NCBI RefSeq assembly: GCF_007115105.1
Contig: NZ_SULJ01000005.1
Coordinates: 128,513 to 192,512 of the forward strand
Source: Clostridium sp. HBUAS56010
GTDB taxonomy: Bacteria > Bacillota > Clostridia > Lachnospirales > Lachnospiraceae
Reading direction: 5' to 3'
Length of the DNA stretch: 64,000 bases
Positions 32,937 to 41,149 of the stretch are shown here, in pieces. Position numbers and translations under genes: made by a program. The number at the start of each line of letters is the position of its first letter. Positions within the stretch are counted from its first letter, which is position 1. The notes beneath the pieces are model-generated. The model saw nothing but the letters and a program-made list of their open reading frames with translations, made no database searches and had not been told where the DNA came from.

Positions 32937-34445
32937 CTATGGCAGATAGCTTCTTGGGTTTTGGGCCATTCCGTTTATCCGCACCTCAAAATGCAGATGG
33001 TTCCCGGTGCTTCGTCCGGTAGAGCCCACCTTCGCCACAATTTCCCCGGCCTTTACCGTCTGTCCCTGCGTAACGAGCAAGTCCGAGCAATGTCCGTACA
33101 GTGTAACCACTCCTCCACCATGGTCAATGGTCAGATAATATCCGTATCCGGTACTGCCATAGCTGGCTGTATGTACGATTCCAGCGGCAGCTGCACGGAT
33201 CGGCGTCCCTTTAGACGCCCCCAGGTCAAGTCCGGAATGCCCCGACCATGCTCCGGTGATGGGATCTGTTCTTCCGCCAAACTCTGAAGTGACCATGGAG
33301 CGCCAGCCGTTTCCCAACGGGGAGTTCAAACCAGAGGAAGATGCCTGTGCCTTGTTTTCAACATAGGGCCTTGCATACAGCACCTGCTTATCTGGATCAA
33401 ACAAATTCCGGTATACCACCTGTCCTCTTGAAGAGGAGGCATCTACTACCTTGCCATCACCTGCATAGATGCCGACATGGGTGATATTGAGATAACGTCC
33501 ATTTACCTTGTGGCTCCAGAACACCAGATCACCGGGTGCAAGATCGGACTTTGAAATGGTAAGTCCATTGTTCACACAGTATTTACCTTGCTCGGCGGCG
33601 GTACCGGGGAACTTGACTCCCAGCTGGCGGTATACCCACTGCACCAGATAGCTGCAGTCCGTATAATCGCCCTGCCCACGACGCTCCTGTGAATAGGGAT
33701 CTCGCAGACGGGACAGTGCAAGCTGAACAGCCCCAGCTCCACTCTCACCCACAGGCAGATCATACGTCAGACCAGAGAGCTGGTCCGGCAGCCAGTCTAC
33801 CCACTGGTCAAAGCCATCGCCTTCACCGGGTGCGCCGGTTCCATGCAATGCCCGGTAATAGATTTCTGATGCATTCGCCTGCTTCTCATAGGAAATATAC
33901 AGACCAAGCGTTTCTTCCAGTCTTGCATAAATTTCCGGCAGAGAGGTAAGGGGAACCGCTAGGGTATAGGTTTCCTTATGCTCCACCTTATCGTCGTCTG
34001 TCCAGGTGCGGGTTCGTTCTTCATAACGGACGAAGCAGTCTGCAAATACCTGATAATCCATTCCGCGCAGAGAATTTGCGCCGAAATACAGAGCATAAAA
34101 AATGGCCTTGACCTGCGTGGAGTCAAGGCTTCCGTCCTCTATCAGGGGAGTTATTTCTGAGATTGCCGTGTCCAGTTCCGAAAAGTTTTGTCGCATGTCC
34201 TCAATGTACTGCCGATAGTCTTCCGGCACCTGACCGGATATAACGCCGCCGTGAAAGGAAAGTGCAACAGCGGCATTGTTGTGGTTTGCGGTTCCTGACA
34301 AAATACTTGTGATCATGACGATGACTAGAATAAAGGGCATTAATATGGTGGCGATGAGAACAGCCACCGCCTTCCATGTTCGTTTATCAGATGCGGCCCC
34401 AATTGCCGCTTTGACAGCAAGTGTGATAGTTGCAGGATCTGCCAT
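32937..34445 (-). CDS. membrane-anchored NlpC/P60 and M23 cell-wall hydrolase
   Basis: About 502 residues. An N-terminal membrane segment (KAVAVLIATILMPFILVIVM) anchors it facing outward. After a helical region comes an NlpC/P60 cysteine peptidase (DYTDCSYLVQWVYRQLG with the catalytic Cys; HVGIYAGDG with the His). The C-terminus is a LytM/M23 metallopeptidase (SGHSGLDLGASKGTPI, GNHLHFEVRING). It takes the VirB1 role: local opening of peptidoglycan for the channel. The ATG at 34445 follows GGAGG. Confidence 0.9.
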   Translation of the reverse strand: MADPATITLAVKAAIGAASDKRTWKAVAVLIATILMPFILVIVMITSILSGTANHNNAAVALSFHGGVISGQVPEDYRQYIEDMRQNFSELDTAISEITPLIEDGSLDSTQVKAIFYALYFGANSLRGMDYQVFADCFVRYEERTRTWTDDDKVEHKETYTLAVPLTSLPEIYARLEETLGLYISYEKQANASEIYYRALHGTGAPGEGDGFDQWVDWLPDQLSGLTYDLPVGESGAGAVQLALSRLRDPYSQERRGQGDYTDCSYLVQWVYRQLGVKFPGTAAEQGKYCVNNGLTISKSDLAPGDLVFWSHKVNGRYLNITHVGIYAGDGKVVDASSSRGQVVYRNLFDPDKQVLYARPYVENKAQASSSGLNSPLGNGWRSMVTSEFGGRTDPITGAWSGHSGLDLGASKGTPIRAAAAGIVHTASYGSTGYGYYLTIDHGGGVVTLYGHCSDLLVTQGQTVKAGEIVAKVGSTGRSTGNHLHFEVRINGMAQNPRSYLP

Positions 34446-34461
34446 AGATAACCTCCTTTTA

Positions 34462-34504
34462 AACACATATACCTTCCGGAGAATTCCCGGAGGGCATATG
34501 TGTT
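34462..34504 (-). terminator. intercistronic hairpin before the cell-wall hydrolase gene
   Basis: A long stem (AACACATAT.CC..CCGG against CCGG..GG.ATATGTGTT) with a seven-base loop, followed on the minus strand by TTTAAAAGG and the ribosome site of the hydrolase. It may be a weak terminator or an RNA processing/stability element that sets the ratio of upstream to downstream products. A similar hairpin lies at 54474-54504. Confidence 0.5.
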
Positions 34505-34508
34505 TTCC

Positions 34509-34757
34509 TCATTCAATTAATTGATCTTGTTTCATACCAAGCCGGCTGCGAAAGTCTAAATGCTCCTGTTCCAGACGCTTCCATTCACTGTCTGCCTCTT
34601 CAAATTTTGCAAGAGCTTCTGCAATCTGCGGAGAATCATAGGTTACCTTTTGCTCTACCAGTCTGCGCAGCTCACTTCTGTGCTTTTCCACCGTGTGTCC
34701 CAGCAGGTATAGCCGCCCTGCTTGCTTGATCAGCTTTGCTTTTTCCTTTGCTGTCAT
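34509..34757 (-). CDS. small coiled-coil protein at start of mobilization operon
   Basis: An 82-residue, strongly helical, charged protein (MTAKEKAKLIKQAGRLYLLG, then EQKVTYDSPQIAEALAKFEE). No family recognised with confidence. It is the first gene after the promoter and operator at 34792-34833, so it is under the same control as the mobilization genes. A relaxosome or regulatory accessory role is possible. The start at 34757 has GGAGG ten bases upstream. Confidence 0.6.
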   Translation of the reverse strand: MTAKEKAKLIKQAGRLYLLGHTVEKHRSELRRLVEQKVTYDSPQIAEALAKFEEADSEWKRLEQEHLDFRSRLGMKQDQLIE

Positions 34758-34791
34758 TCTTTCGTTTCCTCCATTCTTATTTCTTTTAGTT

Positions 34792-34833
34792 AGCATTAAG
34801 AGATATTATAATTCTCTTAATGCTTATTTCCAA
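34792..34833 (-). promoter_or_regulatory. palindromic operator overlapping the mobilization operon promoter
   Basis: An 11-bp perfect inverted repeat, AGCATTAAGAG (34792-34802) and CTCTTAATGCT (34814-34824), spaced by ATATTATAATT. On the minus strand TTGGAA (34833-34828), 17 bases and TATAAT (34810-34805) make a good promoter for the leftward operon, with its -10 box inside the palindrome. A TATAAT for the rightward XRE gene is also in the loop. The divergent XRE protein is the obvious binding candidate. Confidence 0.78.
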
Positions 34834-34878
34834 GTGAAACAGGAAACTATAAGCTAATAATAAAAGGAGCTGATAGAG

Positions 34879-35205
34879 ATGGATAACAAATTACAAAAGG
34901 GTGTCTTGGGCTCTGCGCTCCGGGCGGCGCGGCTGGACAAGCACTACACCCACGAAGCATTGGCAGAGCTGGTCGGTATTACGCCCACGCACTTAAAGCA
35001 TATTGAGAGTGAACACCGTAAGCCCTCCATTGAGGTGCTGTATCGGTTGGTAACCGAGCTGAATTTCTCGCTGGACACACTATTTTATCCAGAAAGGAAT
35101 GACGATTCCTTTTGCCAGACCGAGCGGCTCATGCGCCGATGCAGTGACAGCCAGCTGCGTATTCTTTACGCAGCTATGGAAGCCATGCTCAAGGAAGACG
35201 AATAG
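34879..35205 (+). CDS. XRE-family repressor
   Basis: A 108-residue protein with an N-terminal HTH_3 domain (LRAARLDKHYTHEALAELVG, ITPTHLKHIESEHRKPS) and a short helical C-terminal part. It is one of the few rightward genes in the ICE and is divergent from the mobilization operon, with a perfect palindrome in between. This suggests it represses the operon and itself. AAGGAG precedes the ATG, and a terminator follows its stop. Confidence 0.87.
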   Translation: MDNKLQKGVLGSALRAARLDKHYTHEALAELVGITPTHLKHIESEHRKPSIEVLYRLVTELNFSLDTLFYPERNDDSFCQTERLMRRCSDSQLRILYAAMEAMLKEDE

Positions 35206-35210
35206 AACAG

Positions 35211-35240
35211 GTCGTACCGAAAGGTACGGCTTGTTTTTTT
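35211..35240 (+). terminator. terminator of the XRE gene
   Basis: CGTACC-GAAA-GGTACG, a six-base stem with a GNRA tetraloop, then GCTTGTTTTTTT. It ends exactly at the stop codon of the convergent cyclotransferase gene. Confidence 0.85.
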
Positions 35241-35742
35241 ACCACCATCTCTGTCCAAACAAATTGACCTGTTCCGGCTCGGCTTCCTTCTGTTCCTGTG
35301 CCAGACGAATGGACTTTTCCACCGCCTGTTCCAGAAAATCAGAATCAAAGCCTGCAGATTTGTAGCCTTCCAGAATCGTGTTGAGATAGTAATCCGATGG
35401 TGCGCCCAACGAATGTCCATCATTCATCACATACACCATGGCATTAACAGATCGTCCGCCCAGCTCCACGGGAAACAGCTCCTTGCGGTAAAAATTCGGA
35501 TAGCCCTCATAACGGTCAAGTGCAAGCTCATCCTTGGGCCGGATCTTCCACAAAAGCACCGGAACACTGGAACCCGCAAGCGGTTCCACAGTTGCAACAG
35601 CACTTCTGCGACTGCCGCGGAATAATAGTTCATAGTCCTTGATTTCGCTTACCCCTACCACCTTGGCAGTGGGGCATCGAAAAGACATCTGCGGCAGATT
35701 CAGGTTACTGCCATAGGCAATATACAGGGTTTCATTTTTCAT
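35239..35742 (-). CDS. gamma-glutamylcyclotransferase (AIG2/GGCT fold)
   Basis: A 167-residue protein. The GGCT signature IAYGSNLN is at the N-terminus, and the catalytic Glu lies in the DRYEGYPNFYRKE region. Enzymes of this fold cleave gamma-glutamyl amides, releasing pyroglutamate. The start at 35742 follows GGAGG; the frame extends upstream into the amidoligase gene. It follows the amidoligase by 16 bases, and such pairs have been described as peptide-ligation and removal systems in mobile elements. Its tail (PEQVNLFGQRWW) is unlike the MxM tails nearby. Confidence 0.83.
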   Translation of the reverse strand: MKNETLYIAYGSNLNLPQMSFRCPTAKVVGVSEIKDYELLFRGSRRSAVATVEPLAGSSVPVLLWKIRPKDELALDRYEGYPNFYRKELFPVELGGRSVNAMVYVMNDGHSLGAPSDYYLNTILEGYKSAGFDSDFLEQAVEKSIRLAQEQKEAEPEQVNLFGQRWW

Positions 35743-35758
35743 ATTTGAATACCTCCTT

Positions 35759-36811
35759 TTACATTGACATAGAAAGGCCGGGGCTTTGCTCATCAACCCC
35801 GGTCTGTTCCTGCTCATTTTCAATTGTTTGCTCTAATTGCAGTGATGGTGTATGTGTTGCTTCCTCTAGAGCCTTTTCTTTTTTCTGCCTTAATCGTTCC
35901 TTTTGCTGCTGAGCCTGTGCAGGGTCCTTCCACGCGATACAGCCATCTAAATGCTCCAGCAGGTGAAGCCTTGCAGTCTTAAATTCATCCCCGATGAGTC
36001 CAAGGCGCAGAAGCCAGGTGCGAAAGGTGTATTTTTCATTGGTGCTTTGAGTCTTTGTACGGCTGGCGCACTTCTGATTCAGGGCTTGTGCAGAAATTGC
36101 CATACACAGCTGAATGTACGACTTGATCTTACCGGCATGGGTGGTGCTGTTGAATAAACGGAACTCAACCGTACCTTTCTGGAACACACTATGAAGGTTA
36201 AGGCAATGATAACGACTATCGTGATAATGCTCATGGCGGGCATCCTCTCCGTCGTACCAGATACGGCTGACCTGTTCCAGCGATTTGGGTCTGCGGCGAT
36301 TGAGTTCTTCCAGAAAACGATTGTCCACCGGCTTGCACCAGCGGTGCTGTCTGGCTACAGTTACCTGCAGTGCCTTGTAAATCATATCCTCCTTGGCAGC
36401 CATGATGTTGGTGATGTTTCGCAGGGTATTGGCATCAAAGGGGGAGGCATCCACATGCACATGGATGCCACAGCTGGAGTTTGCGATGGCACCGGCATCT
36501 CGCAGCTTGCGGATCAGTTCCTGCACGGTTTCGATATCCTCCCAACGGCAGATTGGGCTGACCATCTCGGTTTTGTATTCATCCGAAGCTGATATGGTTT
36601 GACGCCCGGCCTTACGCTGTGGCGTGATGCTGGCATCGCTCATAAACTTCCACTTCCGTCCCTGTGAATCCAAAGCTGAATAGGTATTATAATAGGTTCC
36701 GTCATAGTGGCTGTCGGTCCCGAAGTATTCCGCAGCAACCTTTGCCGCCTGTTCGCGGGTCACGCCGGTCATCTCTATCTCAATGCCAAAGCGCTGCTCT
36801 CTCATGTCCAT
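35759..36811 (-). CDS. amidoligase-family (COOH-NH2 ligase) enzyme
   Basis: A 350-residue member of the amidoligase_2 family of the glutamine-synthetase fold. Features: FGIEIEMTGVTREQAA at the start, a DYKTEMVSP-like metal-site Glu (YKTEMVSPICRWED), SSCGIHVHVDASPFD with the double His, and GTVEFRLFNSTTHAGK with the Arg near residue 215. These enzymes form amide bonds to small peptides or amino acids using ATP. The C-terminal tail is Q/E-rich and ends DEQSPGLSMSM. It lies between virB4 and the cyclotransferase gene. The substrate is unknown. Confidence 0.85.
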   Translation of the reverse strand: MDMREQRFGIEIEMTGVTREQAAKVAAEYFGTDSHYDGTYYNTYSALDSQGRKWKFMSDASITPQRKAGRQTISASDEYKTEMVSPICRWEDIETVQELIRKLRDAGAIANSSCGIHVHVDASPFDANTLRNITNIMAAKEDMIYKALQVTVARQHRWCKPVDNRFLEELNRRRPKSLEQVSRIWYDGEDARHEHYHDSRYHCLNLHSVFQKGTVEFRLFNSTTHAGKIKSYIQLCMAISAQALNQKCASRTKTQSTNEKYTFRTWLLRLGLIGDEFKTARLHLLEHLDGCIAWKDPAQAQQQKERLRQKKEKALEEATHTPSLQLEQTIENEQEQTGVDEQSPGLSMSM

Positions 36812-36848
36812 AGACTATCCTCCCTTCGTCCTATATTTCGGGTGATCA

Positions 36849-38678
36849 TTAGCGGCCTCCAGCTTTTCCGAACAGCTTTGCCTTATGCTCTGGGGCATGA
36901 ACCATCAGGTTGTACCGCTCATTGCCGCATTTATAAAGACACACACCCTGCTGGGGATAGCGAATCAGCTCATATTCGGATTTCTCCAGCTGGAGCGTAT
37001 CCATGTAAAACTTTGCATCTATGGAGCCTGCATTGAACAGGAACTGGTGGGTTGGAATGGAGAATAAGGGCTTGGTCAGCTCACGGATATGCTCTACGTT
37101 GAAATCCTCCAGATTCTGTGATGCCAGGATAACGGCGCTTTCTTTTTTTCTGACTCGTTTCATGAAGTTACGGATGTACTCAATGGCGGTGAGATTCGTC
37201 AGGAACAGGTATAGCTCGTCGATGCTGGCTGCAGTATTTCCGGTAGTCAAAAGTTCGTTGCTCATGTAGGAAAGCACATTAAACAACAAGGCGTTACGCA
37301 AATTCTTGCTTGCATTTAGCACACCCTTGACACCGAAGGTAATAAAATCATTGCTGGTGATATTGGTATGGCCGTTAAAAAACTTGGACTCCGCTCCTTT
37401 ACACATGGAGTGAAGTCCAAGGCAGATTTTCCGAAGAGAATCCGCTGTATAGAGCTGGCGGTGGCTTTCATCGAAGCCCTTATATTCCTTTTCAATGAGG
37501 TCGTACAGATCAGATAAAATCGGGTAATCCGAATGATTTAAGCGGTCAAAATTGCTGTGGTCCGTGATTCCCCATTTTTCATAGAGCTTTCCCAGCATGA
37601 TTTCAATGGTGTCGATCTCCCGGTCCGTAAAGTCCTTGTAGGTGCGGAAAAAATCCTTTAGAAAGCTGATATGCTGGCTGAGCTTGCTGGTCTGGCGGAA
37701 TGCCTGGGGTGCGTCCATATCCTTGGGATCACCAGTTTCATCCCAGCTTTTTGGCTCCAGCACATTGATGATGAACTCGCCGGACATGAGGTCAATAAAG
37801 CAGCCCCCAAGATTGATGGTCAGATCCTCATACTCCATTTCCGGATCTAACCCGATAATATGCATACCAGATTCACGCAGGTTGCACAGAATCAGCTTTA
37901 ACAAGTAGCTCTTGCCTTGACCAGAGTTTCCGAGAATGAGGATGTTGGCGTTGGTCTTGTCGTCGGCGCGGCGGTTAAAGTCGGCCAGAATATTACTGCC
38001 GAACTTATCCCTGCCGAGGTAGAAACCATTGGGGTCGGTTTTTCCAGAGTAATTAAAGGGATAGAGATTTGCGACCGAGCTGGCTGGCAGCACCCGTTCA
38101 AACTGATCCCCAAACACGTTCCAACCGGAGGGCATGACGCAGATAAAACCTTGCTGCTGGCGCAGCATCAACCGATCCACATTCAGTTTGGAGCGTACCA
38201 ACTCTGTCAGAACTTCCGTCTGCAGGAGCTTCAGCTGGTCATAATCATGAGATGTCAGCTCAATATATACAGCGGCATGGAGCAGAGGCTCCCGGCTCCG
38301 ATGCATCTGTGCCACAATAGTGGCCACGTCCTGTAGATTTGACTCTGCTGTCACGGTCTGCTGGAGATCCTGCGTACTGGTTCTCTGCATCCGGTTTTTG
38401 TTGGCAGCGTTTGTGATGATTTTCTTTTCCTCCACTGGGGTGACATGTCGGGTATAAAGGTGCAGGGTAACGCCATCCTTCTCCCCAAGGTGCCGGAGGA
38501 TAGCCTGTTCATCGGTTGCAGTAGGATATTCCCGGAGCGCCCAAACACAACGGTAGGTATTGCCGCAGATGAAATGGTCGGCATTAAACTTGATTACTGA
38601 AGGGGCGATCATATCCAGAAATTCTTGTATCCGCACCTCCTCTTGCGGCTGGGCTTTGGGTTTCACTTTTCTTGCCAT
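36849..38678 (-). CDS. virB4: VirB4-type conjugation ATPase
   Basis: A 609-residue ATPase that powers assembly or substrate passage of the type IV secretion channel. It has an N-terminal domain, Walker A LILGNSGQGKSYLLK (about residue 252), a Walker B-like region (IDELYLFLTN), and the VirB4 C-terminal SQNLEDFNVEHIRELT. It would normally follow the 202-residue and PrgI-like genes now 5 kb upstream; an ars cassette in the opposite direction lies between. Its own promoter is not obvious; a hairpin at 38714-38742 lies just upstream. Confidence 0.92.
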   Translation of the reverse strand: MARKVKPKAQPQEEVRIQEFLDMIAPSVIKFNADHFICGNTYRCVWALREYPTATDEQAILRHLGEKDGVTLHLYTRHVTPVEEKKIITNAANKNRMQRTSTQDLQQTVTAESNLQDVATIVAQMHRSREPLLHAAVYIELTSHDYDQLKLLQTEVLTELVRSKLNVDRLMLRQQQGFICVMPSGWNVFGDQFERVLPASSVANLYPFNYSGKTDPNGFYLGRDKFGSNILADFNRRADDKTNANILILGNSGQGKSYLLKLILCNLRESGMHIIGLDPEMEYEDLTINLGGCFIDLMSGEFIINVLEPKSWDETGDPKDMDAPQAFRQTSKLSQHISFLKDFFRTYKDFTDREIDTIEIMLGKLYEKWGITDHSNFDRLNHSDYPILSDLYDLIEKEYKGFDESHRQLYTADSLRKICLGLHSMCKGAESKFFNGHTNITSNDFITFGVKGVLNASKNLRNALLFNVLSYMSNELLTTGNTAASIDELYLFLTNLTAIEYIRNFMKRVRKKESAVILASQNLEDFNVEHIRELTKPLFSIPTHQFLFNAGSIDAKFYMDTLQLEKSEYELIRYPQQGVCLYKCGNERYNLMVHAPEHKAKLFGKAGGR

Positions 38679-38713
38679 GGGCTTCTTCCTTTCTGAGTTT
38701 GATTTTGGGTATT

Positions 38714-38742
38714 GAAAAAGCCGCCACAGTTTGTGACGGCTT
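38714..38742 (-). terminator. terminator upstream of virB4
   Basis: On the minus strand GCCGTCACA-AAC-TGTGGCGGC is followed by TTTTT. It would stop transcripts arriving from the right, or attenuate virB4. It may mark the original end of the gene that preceded virB4 before the ars cassette came in. Confidence 0.7.
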
Positions 38743-38802
38743 AAAAAATAGTGATTAGGAAATGGAAATCAAGGTTTTACTAATTATAAAATCAATTTCA
38801 TA

Positions 38803-38843
38803 TTGACACTTTTCGATTTGGTGCATATAATAGTCATATCGAA
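38803..38843 (+). promoter_or_regulatory. ars promoter and probable ArsR operator
   Basis: TTGACA (38803-38808), a 17-base spacer and TATAAT (38826-38831): consensus. Two arms, TTCGAT (38812-38817) and ATCGAA (38838-38843), bracket the -10 box as an inverted repeat with a 20-base spacer, a likely ArsR site. The arsR ATG is 23 bases further on, with GAGGT before it. Confidence 0.82.
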
Positions 38844-38866
38844 GAATATAAATGTGAGGTACCAAT

Positions 38867-39202
38867 ATGGAAAACTATTTGGAAAATACAAAAGTGTTTA
38901 AGGCGCTGGGCGACCCCAAAAGGGCTATGATTGTTGATATGCTCTCTTGCGGAGAGCTTTGTGCCTGCATGATTTTAGAGAAATTTGAAATGTCCCAATC
39001 TACGCTGTCCCACCACATGAAACTTCTATGTGAATGTGGTCTTGTCAAAGGCCGAAACGAGGGCAAATGGACGTATTACTCTTTGGACGAGGAAACCATC
39101 GGCAAAACAAAACAATTTTTCTGCTCCATCACCTCTGATAAGGAAAACTGCATCTGCAAAGAAGATACAGGCTGCTGCAAAGGATGTGATGACAATGAGT
39201 AA
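38867..39202 (+). CDS. arsR: ArsR-family arsenite-responsive repressor
   Basis: A 111-residue winged-helix repressor. The metal-site cysteines are in GELCACMIL, followed by the recognition helix MSQSTLSHHMKLL. Extra cysteines crowd the C-terminus (ENCICKEDTGCCKGC), which may widen As(III) binding. It should leave the promoter when As(III) binds. Its end overlaps the transporter start by eight bases. Confidence 0.92.
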   Translation: MENYLENTKVFKALGDPKRAMIVDMLSCGELCACMILEKFEMSQSTLSHHMKLLCECGLVKGRNEGKWTYYSLDEETIGKTKQFFCSITSDKENCICKEDTGCCKGCDDNE

Positions 39203-40256
39203 GGAGAAAAACACTGGTATCGGTTTTTTTGAAAAATACCTGACCATTTGGGTGCTGATCTGTATGGCTGCGGGAATTTTAATCGGCAAGTTCCTGCCAG
39301 GTATCCCTGAATTCTTAAGCCGATTTGAGTACGCACAAATATCCATTCCGATTGCTGTACTCATTTGGGTGATGATTTACCCCATGATGATGAAAGTGGA
39401 TTTTCAGTCTATCAAAAATGTACGCAACAATCCGCAGGGGCTTCTTATATCCAGCGGAACAAGCTGGCTGATTAAACCATTTCTCATGTTTGGTCTTGCC
39501 TCCTTCTTTTTCTACGTTGTTTTTAAGACGTTCATACCGACCGAGCTGGCACAAAGCTATGTCGCTGGAGCCGTTTTGCTGGGTGCAGCCCCCTGTACCG
39601 CAATGGTGTTTGTTTGGAGCAATTTGACCAAAGGCGACCCTGCCCATACCTTAGTGCAGGTAGCCGTCAACGACCTGATTATCCTCGTTGCGTTTGTTCC
39701 CATCGTATCCTTTCTGCTGGGTGTAACAAATATCTTTGTGCCGTGGGATACGCTGATTCTTTCCATTGTTTTATTTGTTGTCGTCCCTCTCGTGGGTGGC
39801 TTTCTTACCCGATATTTCATTGTAAAGAACAAAGGCGAAGAATATTTTACACAAAGGTTTATTCCTAAATTTGATAATGTTACAACTGTTGGACTTCTCC
39901 TGACATTGGTTATCATCTTCTCATTCCAAGGAGATGCCATACTGGAAAACCCCTTACATGTCCTTTTGATAGCTATTCCGTTGATTCTGCAAAATGTCCT
40001 CACTGCCGCCTTTGCTTACTGGATGTGCAAGATAACAAAGCAGCCCCATAACGTTGCAGCTCCTGCCGCACTCATTGGTGCATCGGACTTTTTTGAACTG
40101 TCGGTGGCTGTAGCGATTGCACTTTTCGGGCCAACTTCACCGGTGGTGCTGGTCTGTACCGTTGGCGTTCTGACAGAAGTGCCGGTTATGCTCTTTCTTG
40201 TACGATTTGTCAATAAAACGAAAGGCTGGTTTCCTCAAAATGAATTACAAAATTAG
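39195..40256 (+). CDS. acr3: ACR3-type arsenite efflux transporter
   Basis: About 353 residues, ten hydrophobic segments, ACR3 family rather than ArsB: IWVMIYPMMMKVDFQSI, and the conserved Cys in LLGAAPCTAMVFVWSNLTKG. It exports arsenite across the cytoplasmic membrane, possibly with ArsA. The open frame extends far upstream inside arsR, but the start in the overlap with the arsR stop (ATG at 39195) gives the expected N-terminus MSKEKNTGIGFFEKYL. Confidence 0.9.
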   Translation: MSKEKNTGIGFFEKYLTIWVLICMAAGILIGKFLPGIPEFLSRFEYAQISIPIAVLIWVMIYPMMMKVDFQSIKNVRNNPQGLLISSGTSWLIKPFLMFGLASFFFYVVFKTFIPTELAQSYVAGAVLLGAAPCTAMVFVWSNLTKGDPAHTLVQVAVNDLIILVAFVPIVSFLLGVTNIFVPWDTLILSIVLFVVVPLVGGFLTRYFIVKNKGEEYFTQRFIPKFDNVTTVGLLLTLVIIFSFQGDAILENPLHVLLIAIPLILQNVLTAAFAYWMCKITKQPHNVAAPAALIGASDFFELSVAVAIALFGPTSPVVLVCTVGVLTEVPVMLFLVRFVNKTKGWFPQNELQN

Positions 40257-40731
40257 AGAAATGCAAAAAGGCGACTGGAAATCAGTCAGCGAAATCTACC
40301 AGCAAGGTATGGATACCAACCTTGCAACATTTCAAACGGAATGCCCCACTTATGAAGAATTTGACCAGTCGCATATCAAGCAATGCCGCTTTGTATTAAC
40401 CGATGGTGATGTCATTGCCGGTTGGGCAGCATTAACTCCTGTGTCAAGCCGCTGAGTTTATCATGGCGTGGCGGAAGTCAGTATTTACATCCATGATACC
40501 CATAGAGGAAAAGGTGCGGGGAACCAACTACTGAACTATCTGTCAAAGCAATCTGAAAAAAATGGTATCTGGACACTGCAATCGGGAATTATGGCTGACA
40601 ACAAAGCAAGCATTCGTTTGCATGAAAAATGCGGATTCCGTCAAGTCGGATTCCGTGAACGAATTGGGCAAGACCGTTTTGGACAGTGGCGTAATACCGT
40701 TTTTATGGAACGAAGAAGCAATTTAATATAA
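40240..40731 (+). pseudogene. arsN: ArsN-like GNAT acetyltransferase with an in-frame TGA
   Basis: Both halves of a GNAT N-acetyltransferase of the ArsN/phosphinothricin acetyltransferase type are present in one frame: MNYKIREMQKGDWKSVSEIY ... AALTPVSSR, then TGA at 40453-40455, then VYHGVAEVSIYIHDTHRGKG ... NTVFMERRSN. The TGA replaces one codon just before the conserved V-Y-x-G-V-A-E-V strand, where Cys (TGT) is plausible. ArsN enzymes acetylate organoarsenicals such as arsinothricin. Without readthrough the product is truncated before the acetyl-CoA site. The start overlaps the acr3 end. Confidence 0.8.
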
Positions 40732-40754
40732 TCATATAGAAGGAGAGACTTATC

Positions 40755-41129
40755 ATGAAAAAAATGCAAATATTTGAACCCGCCATGTGCTGTGACACCG
40801 GCCTTTGCGGTGTAAGTGTTGACCCGGAGCTGCTCCGCATTTCCACTGTTTTGAATGCACTGAAAAAGAACGGAGTGGCGGTTGACCGCTTTAATCTTAG
40901 CAGTGCGCCAATGGCTTTTGTCAATAACAAAACAATCAACGGCTTTATCAACGAAAAAGGTGTTGAGGAGCTGCCTGCTGTTATGGTCGACGAAAAAATC
41001 GTGATGACAGGCCGCTATCCAACCAATGAGGAACTTGCATCTTTGCTGGAGGTTCCCGCAGGCTATTTGACCGAAGCTAAATCCGCAAAGCAAAGCGGTT
41101 GCTGCTGTTCTGACGGGAACTGCTGCTAA
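40755..41129 (+). CDS. arsD: ArsD arsenic metallochaperone
   Basis: A 124-residue protein of thioredoxin-like fold that hands As(III) to ArsA. Typical start MKKMQIFEPAMCCDTGLCGV with the Cys12-Cys13-Cys18 triad, and a second Cys cluster at the end (SGCCCSDGNCC). GGAGA lies before the ATG. It lies 20 bases upstream of arsA, its partner. Confidence 0.93.
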   Translation: MKKMQIFEPAMCCDTGLCGVSVDPELLRISTVLNALKKNGVAVDRFNLSSAPMAFVNNKTINGFINEKGVEELPAVMVDEKIVMTGRYPTNEELASLLEVPAGYLTEAKSAKQSGCCCSDGNCC

Positions 41130-41149
41130 ATAGGAAAGGTGGTTCCTCA

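Noticed and set aside
39030-39194. Upstream extension of the acr3 frame
   Set aside because: It lies within arsR and reads as non-protein; the start in the arsR overlap gives the normal ACR3 N-terminus.
40453-40510. Selenocysteine codon with SECIS in the ArsN-like gene
   Set aside because: Only a weak five-base pairing follows the TGA, and the loop and distance do not match a bacterial SECIS; a nonsense mutation is simpler.
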